From: an uncultured Actinomycetes bacterium
GTDB lineage: Bacteria > Actinomycetota > Thermoleophilia > Solirubrobacterales > Solirubrobacteraceae
Direction of reading: 5' to 3'
Assembly (NCBI GenBank): GCA_937888775.1
Contig: CALAQT010000239.1
Span: 1-5,189, forward strand
Length of the DNA stretch: 5,189 nucleotides
Position numbers and translations under genes: made by a program
Shown here: one piece after another, positions 1 through 5,189 of the stretch
Numbering within the stretch: the first letter of the stretch is position 1
How the letters are laid out: every line of letters starts with the position of its first letter
The notes under the pieces: generated by a model
The model's database searches: none
What the model was told of the DNA's origin: nothing
The model's input: only the letters and a program-made list of their open reading frames with translations

Positions 1-213
1 TCGCATACCCAAGTGTACCACAATTATAGTACGAACTTAAGGCGCGGGACACTAGCTCTACGACTGATCGAGCTTCTCCTATCGCCCAAGGGCGAGCGCA
101 CTGGTTGGGGCCGGCGCGGGCTCTGTCCTGGGCATGGAATTGCCCTTCCACCGCTCGCGCTTTCATCCCGATCGGATCGTGCGATCCCGCCGCTGCTATC
201 GCGTGCAACCAGC

Positions 214-237
214 GGCGCCGACCGGTCTGCCGGCGCC
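214..237. repeat. Inverted repeat left of repeat copy A
   Basis: Perfect 7-bp arms GGCGCCG (214-220) and CGGCGCC (231-237) surround a 10-base loop, and one further pair (213 with 238) extends it. Other small perfect inverted repeats nearby are TCGCCC/GGGCGA (82-87 with 90-95, two-base loop) and GGGCA/TGCCC (130-134 with 141-145). The stretch 1-252 holds no convincing gene; it is a cluster of such elements, possibly the eroded left part of repeat copy A. Confidence 0.4.
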
Positions 238-252
238 GGGCTCGCCGCTTGT

Positions 253-355
253 GCATTCGCCCAGGAGGGGGAGCCGCGCGCGCCGCTGCCGGACGATCGC
301 TCCGTCACAAAATCCGATCGTCCCGGCACCCCGGGCGGGGTGATCGCTCCCGACG
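253..355 (+). repeat. Structured dispersed repeat, copy A
   Basis: This is a copy of about 103 bp of a repeat also present at 1372-1568 (inverted) and 4941-5140 (direct). It starts gcattcgcccaggaggggga and ends near tgatcgctcccgacg. It contains two tandem hairpins. The first has arms GGACGATCG (291-299) and CGATCGTCC (315-323) around a 15-base loop. The second has arms CACCCC (327-332) and GGGGTG (337-342) around GGGC. GATCGCTCC also recurs directly at 295-303 and 342-350. The upstream half seen in copies B and C is not clearly present, so copy A looks truncated on its left. It codes for nothing convincing. Confidence 0.8.
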
Positions 356-429
356 ACATCCGGCTCTGGTGAGCTTCGGCGGCGGAGGGTTTCGTGGTGA
401 GCAATGCGGTCACGCCGGCGGGCAGGAGA

Positions 430-470
430 GGCCCCCGGGTCCCGCCGGTTGGTCCGGCGGTCTCGGGGCC
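430..470. repeat. GC-rich two-part hairpin upstream of the recombinase
   Basis: The inner arms CCGCCGG (442-448) and CCGGCGG (454-460) pair perfectly around ttggt. The outer arms GGCCCC (430-435) and GGGGCC (465-470) pair across a small internal loop, giving 13 base pairs in all. It ends 57 bp before the recombinase ATG. No T run follows, so it is not a standard intrinsic terminator. It could be a leader-RNA structure or part of a recombination site; neither can be shown here. Confidence 0.5.
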
Positions 471-516
471 GTGCGCGGCGGGCGGATGATTGCTCGATCT
501 CTGTTCATCGGTCTGT

Positions 517-524
517 AGGAGGAG
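517..524 (+). promoter_or_regulatory. Ribosome-binding site of the recombinase
   Basis: AGGAGGAG lies immediately upstream of the ATG at 528, an optimal Shine-Dalgarno arrangement. It fixes the start and supports the view that the protein is complete without an N-terminal core-binding domain. Confidence 0.8.
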
Positions 525-527
525 TTC

Positions 528-1229
528 ATGTCAGAGGAGCTGCTGGACTGTCTGGGGCGCCGGCGCTCGCCGGCGGCCACCTCGGCCTTTCACGCCGGTC
601 GGCCGCCCCGCAACAAGGGTCTGAGCTATCCGGCGGACCCGCCGCCGGTCGAGGAGATCGTGGCGGTGATGCGCGCCGCCGGCCCGGGCGCGTACGGCGA
701 TCGGCTGCGGGCGGTGATCGTGGTGTTGTGGCGCGCGGGGTTGCGGATCGGCGAGGCACTCGCTCTGGCTGAGACAGATCTTGATCCTGCCCGCGGGGCG
801 GTGCTGGTCCGCTGTGGCAAGGGCGGCAAACGCCGGGAGGTCGGCCTGGACGCGTGGGGGTGGCGCACGCTTGAGCCGTGGCTTGAGTATCGCCGCCAGC
901 TGCCCGTCGGCCCCCTGTTCTGCGTCCTGCATGGTCCCAGCCGCGGGCGACCATGGTCACCGGCAGCAGTCCGCCGAGAGCTGCGGCGCGCCGGCGCACG
1001 GGCGGGGGTGCGCCGCCGGCTTGCGCCCCATCAGCTCCGGCATGCGCACGCCGTGGAGATGGCGCATGAGGGGGTCCCAATGGTGATCATCCAGCGCCAG
1101 CTCGGGCATGCCCATCTCGGGATCACCTCGATCTACCTTCAGGGGATCGACAACGCGGAGATCATCGACGCCGTCCATCACCGCCCCGCGCCGGTCATCC
1201 CCGCCAGCGCCGGCCTACGCACCCCGTGA
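528..1229 (+). CDS. Tyrosine recombinase/integrase, catalytic domain only
   Basis: This 233-residue protein is a phage-integrase-family tyrosine recombinase (XerC/XerD-like), which cuts and rejoins DNA through a covalent 3'-phosphotyrosine intermediate. The catalytic set is visible in order: Arg73 in GLRIGEAL, Lys98 in the KGGKRREV beta-hairpin, His168 and Arg171 in HQLRHAHA, His194 in QLGHAHLG, and the nucleophile Tyr203 in TSIYLQGI. The usual SAM-like core-binding N-terminal domain is absent: only about 40 residues (HAGRPPRNKG, YPADPP) precede the catalytic fold. From memory, a family of stand-alone recombinases of this size occurs in high-GC bacteria, so I read it as complete rather than truncated. 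The ATG is supported by a strong AGGAGGAG ribosome-binding site at 517-524. The gene lies between repeat copies A and B. Its recombination site is not identifiable from sequence alone. Confidence 0.92.
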   Translation: MSEELLDCLGRRRSPAATSAFHAGRPPRNKGLSYPADPPPVEEIVAVMRAAGPGAYGDRLRAVIVVLWRAGLRIGEALALAETDLDPARGAVLVRCGKGGKRREVGLDAWGWRTLEPWLEYRRQLPVGPLFCVLHGPSRGRPWSPAAVRRELRRAGARAGVRRRLAPHQLRHAHAVEMAHEGVPMVIIQRQLGHAHLGITSIYLQGIDNAEIIDAVHHRPAPVIPASAGLRTP

Positions 1230-1371
1230 CCGGGTGACCTCCAGACAACAGACCACGCCCACCCACGCCGGAGACCTCGCGAAGCCTGCCGAGCACCCCC
1301 TCGACCCACACCTGTGATCGCTTCGTTGCTGTCGCGACATCCGTCGCGCCAGCACCAGCGGGCGCGTCTCC
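1230..1371. other. Non-coding gap after the recombinase
   Basis: No supported gene lies between the recombinase stop and repeat copy B. A weak CACCC/GGGTG inverted repeat (1220-1224 with 1232-1236) overlaps the stop codon and lacks a T run. A 10-bp palindrome TGTCGCGACA is at 1330-1339. Nothing else is recognisable. Confidence 0.4.
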
Positions 1372-1568
1372 CGTCGCGAGCGATCACCCCGCCCGGGGTG
1401 CTGGCACGATCGGATGGTGACGGAGCGATCGTGCGGCGGCGGCGCGCCTGGCTCCCCTCCTGGGCGAACGCGATCGTCCGCTCCTGCGCCGAAGCCGGCC
1501 CCCTGAGGCAAGCGCTCCGTCGCCGAAGCGCTCGCCGGGTCCAGAGGGCACGGGCACGAATGCGATCG
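1372..1568 (-). repeat. Structured dispersed repeat, copy B (inverted)
   Basis: This copy of about 197 bp is on the minus strand and shares the full length of copy C, from CGATCGCATTCGT through gcttcggcgacggagcgctt and ggccggcttcggcgc to the two-hairpin core. Its first hairpin has arms GCACGATCG (1404-1412) and CGATCGTGC (1426-1434) around 13 bases, perfectly paired. Relative to copy A the second base pair is swapped on both arms, a compensatory change. The second hairpin (1385-1390 with 1395-1400) is identical to that of copy A. It lies between the recombinase and the TIR-like gene, about 60 bp past the latter's stop. Confidence 0.82.
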
Positions 1569-1629
1569 TGTGAGCGGTAGCGCCCAACGCCGACCATGAG
1601 GCTCCAGCACCCTTGTCGTTGCGTACGGG

Positions 1630-2035
1630 CTACAGGCCGAAGGGGCTGAGGTGGTCTCTTGCGTCGGTATGCGCTTCGGCGAGTCCAGCCAAGAGGTCTG
1701 CCGCCTTATTGGCGACGAGTTCGTCGTCGTCGGCAGCGAGCCGCTCGGCGAGGTCTCGAGGAACGGCCCGTGGATCGACCTGCGCAGTGTCGAGCAGTGC
1801 AGTGGCAACTGCGAAACGGTTGTCCGGGTGCTCGCTTCGGGCGAGATTGTCGAAGATCACCCGAGCGGCGCGGCGTCGCAAGAGGAGCTGCTTGACCGCG
1901 GCCATGGCAGGGGCCTGGACGTACCAGTCCTCGCCAGCCGGGATAGCGAGTCGCGCGAGTAGACCGAGCGGGACTAGGTCGGCCGCGACCTCTGCCCGAT
2001 CCCAGAGGAGTGTTGCCGCGATCGAGCGCGTGAAA
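1630..2035 (-). pseudogene. Out-of-frame C-terminal HEAT-like part of the TIR-like gene
   Basis: This frame continues the upstream TIR-like gene after a one-base shift. It reads FTRSIAATLLWDRAEVAADL, then LVPLGLLARLAIPAGEDWYV, then amphipathic helices including HPDNRFAVATALLDTAQ and LAADDDELVANKAADLLAGL. It stops with TAG at 1630-1632. The repeated helix pairs with small residues at fixed spacing look like HEAT/ARM-type solenoid repeats, which often serve as sensor or protein-binding regions. No ribosome-binding site precedes the internal ATG at 1905, so independent translation is unlikely. The frame is clean from the break to the stop, which suggests that the lesion is recent, that it is a sequencing error in the T run, or, less likely, that recoding occurs. 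The stop lies about 60 bp from repeat copy B. Confidence 0.68.
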
Positions 2036-2828
2036 AGTCGCGGGCGTTGGCCAGCTCCTCGATGACATCGGCGGAGACGAGGGATGGATCGAGCCGGTTG
2101 ATTGCTTCGAGGACCAAGCCGGCGACGAGGATTGGCCCAGTGTCGTTGTCGTCAGCAGCCAGGAACCGGACGATGCGGTCCACGACAGTTCGTTGTGATT
2201 CGCGCGTCTCGGTGACGAGGATGGCGTACGCCCGACTGGTGGCCTTCTCGTGATCGCCAAGGTCGAGTCCATCGATCAGGTGGTCGACGGAGACGGGGGC
2301 GGTCGAGGGAGCCGGCGCCGGTTCGGGCTCGCGAGCCAGGACGCCCCAGATGCGGAGCTGCGGGACGATGCGTTCCATCGCCGCCGGGATGTCGCTGACA
2401 GCCAGCGCGTCGTAGGTCGGGTTGATGTTGCTCGGGAGTTTGACGTCGGGCGCCTTAAGGACCTGGACCTTGTCGCGCAGGCCGGGCCGGTCCAGGGCGC
2501 GCTGAATCTCGTTGATGATGTTCGGCCGTGTCTGGACGGTGCCGTCCTCGAGCCGGTCGTCGGGGGTGCAGAGTGCGACCAGCGCGTCTGAGGCGTCGAG
2601 GTAGGCGTTGACCTGCGAGTCGGGATCGCTCAGGGTGCGCGGGAGGAGGGGCTCGTCGCTGACGATGATTCCATGGACGCCGTACACGTTCAGGGCATCG
2701 CGGACCGGCCAAGCGACCGTCTTTTTGAAGCGCTCGGAGCAGCTCAAGAAGACTGCGGGTCGTCCGTCCAGGATTGGAGCCTCCTCTCCTCCAGCTGCAA
2801 GTCGCGAATCAATGAGAGGGTACGTCAC
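1974..2828 (-). CDS. TIR-like domain protein, N-terminal part (frameshifted gene)
   Basis: The 284-residue frame starts at GTG 2828 and has no good Shine-Dalgarno site. Residues about 24-160 look like a bacterial TIR-like nucleotide-binding domain: strand VFLSCS (26-31), strand HGIIVSDEP (52-60), strand LVALCTP (83-89), helix NIINEIQRAL with Glu107 as candidate catalytic glutamate, strand VQVLKAP (121-127) and a LPSNINPTYDAL segment (131-142). Such domains in bacterial immunity bind or hydrolyse NAD-type nucleotides; activity here is inference. A Pro/Ala-rich linker (167-178) leads to a helical HEAT-like region. After Phe265 the frame runs into an unrelated basic tail (SRARSRQHSSGIGQRSRPT) and stops. 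The natural continuation lies in another frame (1630-2035). Adding one T to the TTTT run (plus strand 2033-2036) restores a protein of about 399 residues. The gene lies 125 bp downstream of the three-gene operon on the same strand. Confidence 0.72.
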   Translation of the reverse strand: MTYPLIDSRLAAGGEEAPILDGRPAVFLSCSERFKKTVAWPVRDALNVYGVHGIIVSDEPLLPRTLSDPDSQVNAYLDASDALVALCTPDDRLEDGTVQTRPNIINEIQRALDRPGLRDKVQVLKAPDVKLPSNINPTYDALAVSDIPAAMERIVPQLRIWGVLAREPEPAPAPSTAPVSVDHLIDGLDLGDHEKATSRAYAILVTETRESQRTVVDRIVRFLAADDNDTGPILVAGLVLEAINRLDPSLVSADVIEELANARDFSRARSRQHSSGIGQRSRPT

Positions 2829-2953
2829 AACCCGATGGTCCTGGCCGTTGGCGAACCTGGTCTCATGGTCTCAGCCTGCATGCGACCCGCCGCGGCCTCG
2901 ATTGCCCGGCACCCGCAGATACGGTGCCCGCCCCATCGGCAGCCCCGGTCGCG

Positions 2954-3361
2954 CTATGCGGGGTAAACCACCCACACGGCCTGAGCTGCGAACTCCTTGC
3001 GGCGGCCTGTGGGCTTGTCGCCATAGACATCGCCGTGGGCAGGCTCGTCGTCCCGAGGCGACCGCTCGATGCGCTGCTCCTCATCTCGAGCTACCTTCGC
3101 CCTGATCGCAATCACCCCGTAGTTCGACCGGCCACCGCGCACAGACTCGGTATCGCGGTCGAGTTGCTCAAGCGTGTCGCCGAGGACCACCGACATCCGC
3201 TTTCGCTCTGGATTAGGGAAGTTCTTGAACGCGCCGTCCCGGACGATGTACTCGTCGCCGACCCTCTTCCAGTGTGCTGGTGGGACTCGGCGGTAGAGCG
3301 GGGTCTGGTCTTCGACGGTGCGATCATCGTCGGGCGGATCCTCGCTCGGCCCAATGCTCAC
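2954..3361 (-). CDS. Small conserved 'LYRRVPP' protein, third gene of the operon
   Basis: The 135-residue soluble protein has no signal peptide or membrane segment. I do not know its function. Visible blocks are an acidic N-terminus (PSEDPPDDDRTVED), PLYRRVPPAHWKR (21-33), RDGAFKNFPNPERKRMSVVL (41-60), GVIAIRAKVAR (82-92), EPAH (106-109) and VYGDKPTGRRKEFAAQAVWV (112-131). The pattern 'LYRRVpp..w ... AFk ... MSV' matches, from memory, short uncharacterised proteins scattered in accessory regions of many bacteria. The start is GTG at 3361, giving a GTGA overlap with the stop of the preceding gene. An AGGAAG lies about 10 bases upstream. Tight coupling to the two upstream genes implies a joint role; the strongly charged sequence would suit a protein- or nucleic-acid-binding partner, but that is a guess. 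Confidence 0.8.
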   Translation of the reverse strand: MSIGPSEDPPDDDRTVEDQTPLYRRVPPAHWKRVGDEYIVRDGAFKNFPNPERKRMSVVLGDTLEQLDRDTESVRGGRSNYGVIAIRAKVARDEEQRIERSPRDDEPAHGDVYGDKPTGRRKEFAAQAVWVVYPA

Positions 3362-3882
3362 GCTTCGATCGCTTCCTGATTCCGCAGGAGGCTTCGCAGT
3401 TCGTCGAGGAAGTAGCTCACCGCTCGCGTCTCGTCCATCTCCTCGATTTCGGAATTGCGCGTAATGAACAGCGTCGGCTCAGACAGTTCGTTGTCGCTGA
3501 TGAAGTCGATCTCGGCCCCAGGCGGACGCCATTCCAGCTGAACACCACCATCAGCGAGAGGCACGATGTCGGGCATCGAGATGTCGTCGCTCATCACGAG
3601 GCCGAGGAATCGTAGGGCGGCGTCGCGGTGGCGCGCCTGAAGAGCCACGCCACCGTACGAATCCCAATTGTCGGCCAACTTCTGAAGGAAAAAGAGCTGT
3701 ACGCACGCCGGGATGATCCAGGCCGGCAAGTTGATCTGACGGTCCGCCACGACCCTGTCCTCGCTCACATCGAGCGTGATTACACCTGCGATGCTCGACC
3801 AGACGCGCGACACGAGCGACTCGCCGCTTCGATAGCTGATGCCCTGGAGCGGGTTTGAGATGGCGGTCGCAAGCGAGGTCAT
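3358..3882 (-). CDS. Conserved 'NWDSYGG' protein, second gene of the operon
   Basis: The 174-residue protein has no assigned function. Residues 53-78 form a hydrophobic helix running into LADNWDSYGGVALQ. A second conserved-looking block is MPDIVPLADGGVQLEWRPPG (103-122) followed by AEIDFISDNE. The last 40 residues are acidic and helical (EIEEMDETRAVSYFLDELRS). From memory, 'L..nWDsyG' followed by 'P.ivPt.dGgvqlEW' marks a sporadic family of small proteins found in accessory regions, sometimes beside TIGR04255 proteins. The start ATG overlaps the stop of the upstream gene as ATGA (3879-3882), and a GGTGAG lies a few bases upstream. The stop overlaps the next gene's GTG (3358-3361). The hydrophobic stretch WIIPACVQLFFLQKL is short and flanked by family residues, so I favour a buried helix over a membrane anchor. 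Confidence 0.82.
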   Translation of the reverse strand: MTSLATAISNPLQGISYRSGESLVSRVWSSIAGVITLDVSEDRVVADRQINLPAWIIPACVQLFFLQKLADNWDSYGGVALQARHRDAALRFLGLVMSDDISMPDIVPLADGGVQLEWRPPGAEIDFISDNELSEPTLFITRNSEIEEMDETRAVSYFLDELRSLLRNQEAIEA

Positions 3883-4718
3883 GCTGTCTCACCGTCTAGA
3901 CCCCACACCGATTGCATTTTGGTGGTCGTGAGGTCCTTGAACCCACGCACGATCCAGTTGTGGGCTAGGTCGAAGAGCGGGATCGTAGCGGCAGGCTCAG
4001 CATGCCCAGCCAGGAGCCGGGCCGTGAGCGCGAGTTGGTAGATCGGCGTCTGGTCGTGGAGAAACGCCGGCTCTGCTCCAACGTAGAGACGACCGATCGG
4101 GTCGCCCGCATCCCCTGGGATGCGCCAGCGAGCTTGCAGGCGCGCGTCCTCGGGCTCGCTTAGGAATTCGCCCTGGAAGCGACCGACCGGGCGCAGGAAG
4201 TCCGTGAGCGGCGGATGAGGATCACCCTTGCGGGCATCCTGGGCGCTGAGCTGGTTCACGTAGGTCAGTTCGACCATGTTGATCCGGGCGGCCGACGACG
4301 ATGCCGCCACCTTATCGGCGGCTGGGAGCACAAGCTTGATCAGATCGTCCCGCAAGCCGCCGTATCTCGGATACGGCCGCTCATGAAGATGTTCGCGACG
4401 CCAGTTGTAACCGAGACGATCTGGCTGCACCTGAATGAGCTCCGCCCCGTCCTCAGTCATGAACCACGTTCTCGGAAGAGCCTGGCCGGTCTGGAAGATG
4501 AACTGCGGCATCGCCGGCGCCAAGCCGAAGTCCTCGGTCATCGGTGGGAGAGGGGGCTGCTGCTCCCGTCTCGGGAATGTCGTCTTCGCTCTCCTGGCGA
4601 TCTCGCCGAGTAGTTCCAAGTCGATCACCCCCGTGGCGAACTGCAGTGCAAATGCTACCTCCATTACCGGCGGATCACGGAAGGAAACAGGCTGCTCGGC
4701 TGGCGGAAACGCGTTCAT
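3879..4718 (-). CDS. TIGR04255 family protein, first gene of the operon
   Basis: With the ATG at 4718 the product is 279 residues. It carries the hallmarks I associate with the sporadically distributed TIGR04255 family: an N-terminal DPPVMEVAFALQF (15-27), the block AELIQVQPDRLGYNWRR (92-108), PYPRYGGL (115-122), INMVELTYVNQL (146-157), and a C-terminal FDLAHNWIVRGFKDLTT with MQSVWG near the end. The function of this family is unknown; no catalytic motif or membrane segment is visible. The start was chosen because the family's PPV-E motif normally sits near the N-terminus. The frame stays open upstream to ATG 4832 and GTG 4847, which would add 38-43 low-complexity basic residues. The Shine-Dalgarno site before 4718 is weak, so the start is uncertain. 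The stop overlaps the next gene (ATGA), making this the promoter-proximal gene of a three-gene unit. Confidence 0.84.
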   Translation of the reverse strand: MNAFPPAEQPVSFRDPPVMEVAFALQFATGVIDLELLGEIARRAKTTFPRREQQPPLPPMTEDFGLAPAMPQFIFQTGQALPRTWFMTEDGAELIQVQPDRLGYNWRREHLHERPYPRYGGLRDDLIKLVLPAADKVAASSSAARINMVELTYVNQLSAQDARKGDPHPPLTDFLRPVGRFQGEFLSEPEDARLQARWRIPGDAGDPIGRLYVGAEPAFLHDQTPIYQLALTARLLAGHAEPAATIPLFDLAHNWIVRGFKDLTTTKMQSVWGLDGETA

Positions 4719-4819
4719 TGGCTTTGCATAGCTTCGCAGGCCCAGACCAGCTCCGGCTCGAGGGGTCGCTAGAGCTCTGCGAGAGCGGCGAACCTTCGGC
4801 TGGCCGTGCTGCGTCGACC

Positions 4820-4846
4820 TGGCATTGCGCATGATGCGCAATGCCA
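4820..4846. promoter_or_regulatory. 12-bp-arm palindrome at the head of the operon (operator or leader hairpin)
   Basis: The arms TGGCATTGCGCA (4820-4831) and TGCGCAATGCCA (4835-4846) are perfect inverted complements around TGA. The element sits about 100 bp upstream of the preferred start (4718) of the TIGR04255 gene, where a repressor operator would be expected. Alternatively it acts as an mRNA hairpin: on the minus strand it contains a possible ATG (4832). Such perfect symmetry over 27 bp is unlikely by chance and differs in sequence from the dispersed repeats nearby. Confidence 0.55.
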
Positions 4847-4870
4847 CCTCCAGCGAAAAGGTGAAGGTGG
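4844..4870 (-). promoter_or_regulatory. Second leader hairpin covering a GGAGGT site
   Basis: On the minus strand the arms CCACCT (4870-4865) and AGGTGG (4849-4844) pair around 15 bases. The 3' arm overlaps a GGAGGT (4851-4846), a good Shine-Dalgarno match 13 bases from ATG 4832, and shares TGG with the neighbouring palindrome, so the two hairpins exclude each other. Whether the region is transcribed is not known. Confidence 0.35.
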
Positions 4871-4940
4871 CGCGCTCCCGCCCCCTTAACTACGCCGCCG
4901 CCGGCGCGCGGCGATCACGACCCTGCTCAGCGCCCGGCAG

Positions 4941-5140
4941 CGATCGCATTCGTCCCGAGCTGTCGCAGGCCGCGCTTTCGCTTCGGCGACGGAGCGCTTG
5001 CCTGAGTGGGCCGGCTTCGGCGCGGGAGCGGACGATAGCGTTCGCCCAGGAGGGGGAGCCGGGCGCGCCCCCGCCGGACGATCGCTCCATCACAAATCCG
5101 ATCATCCCGGCGCACCCGGGCGGGGTGATCGCAACCGACG
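4941..5140 (+). repeat. Structured dispersed repeat, copy C
   Basis: This copy of about 200 bp is in direct orientation to A and inverted to B. It runs from CGATCGCATTCGTCCC to gatcgcaaccgacgg. Its first hairpin has arms GGACGATCG (5076-5084) and CGATCATCC (5099-5107) around 14 bases. The one non-Watson-Crick position would be a G-U pair in a minus-strand transcript. The second hairpin is weaker (CACCC with GGGTG). The left part (4941-5038) matches copy B closely, including cttcggcgacggagcgcttg. After it, positions 5141-5189 show no gene, only another gtgatcgcattgcc that could begin a further unit outside the window. Confidence 0.8.
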
Positions 5141-5189
5141 GCGAGCACTCGTGCGCCGCCTGTGGTCGGCGTGATCGCATTGCCACGCA

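Noticed and set aside
13..518. Overlapping open frames on both strands across the first 500 bases
   Set aside because: They are Arg/Ala/Pro-rich, lack ribosome-binding sites and coincide with the non-coding repeat and hairpins; long frames are expected by chance at this GC content.
1178..1597. Open frames of about 140 and 88 residues over repeat copy B
   Set aside because: Similar peptides (PSWANAIVRS, AEAGPLRQALRRRS) recur in copies A, B and C because the DNA repeat is shared; arm changes and loop-length differences shift the frame, which argues against coding.
2908..2928. GGCACC/GGTGCC inverted repeat between the operon and the TIR-like gene as a terminator
   Set aside because: The stem is only 6 bp with a 9-base loop and no T run on either strand.
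2250..3105. Plus-strand frames of 113 and 165 residues opposite the TIR-like gene and the gap
   Set aside because: They are mirror frames of the minus-strand gene, with no recognisable domain and no ribosome-binding site; the minus frames carry the family motifs.
4719..4847. N-terminal extension of the TIGR04255 protein from GTG 4847 or ATG 4832
   Set aside because: The added residues are basic and low-complexity, unlike the family, and the PPV-E motif normally lies close to the start. Not excluded, because GGAGGT lies nearby.
253..5140. CRISPR array
   Set aside because: The repeats are about 100-200 bp long, in mixed orientation and kilobases apart, with no regular short spacers and no cas genes.

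Overview
The window is GC-rich bacterial DNA of accessory character: one recombinase gene, one leftward operon, and at least three copies of a dispersed structured repeat. The recombinase type (a short tyrosine recombinase with HQLRHAHAVE and LGHAHLGITSIYLQGI blocks) and the base composition suit a high-GC Actinomycetota or Chloroflexota genome. No gene here fixes the taxon, so this is inference.

Layout, left to right. Positions 1-527 hold no convincing gene. They contain repeat copy A (about 253-355), several strong inverted repeats, and a GC-rich two-part hairpin (430-470) just before the recombinase. Positions 528-1229 (+) encode a compact tyrosine recombinase with all expected catalytic residues but no core-binding N-terminal domain. 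Positions 1230-1629 are non-coding and hold repeat copy B, inverted relative to A (1372-1568). Positions 1630-2828 (-) encode a TIR-like protein with a C-terminal HEAT-like helical region. It is split by an apparent one-base deletion in a run of four T. Positions 2954-4718 (-) encode a tight three-gene operon in the order TIGR04255-family protein, then a 174-residue 'NWDSYGG' protein, then a 135-residue 'LYRRVPP' protein, joined by ATGA and GTGA four-base overlaps. Positions 4719-4940 hold a 12-bp-arm palindrome and a second overlapping hairpin in the operon leader. Positions 4941-5140 hold repeat copy C.

How the parts may work together. The overlapping starts and stops imply that the three operon proteins are translationally coupled and probably act together. 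None has a function I can assign. The TIR-like gene follows on the same strand after 125 bp, and TIR-like domains in bacteria are typical immune effectors that bind or consume nucleotides. The whole leftward block is bracketed by inverted repeat copies B and C with the same end (CGATCGCATT) facing inward, and a recombinase lies next door between copies A and B. The best reading is a small mobile or defence-type island whose uncharacterised core is the TIGR04255 three-gene cassette. The frameshift suggests that the TIR-like component may be decaying, or that the base is a sequence error.
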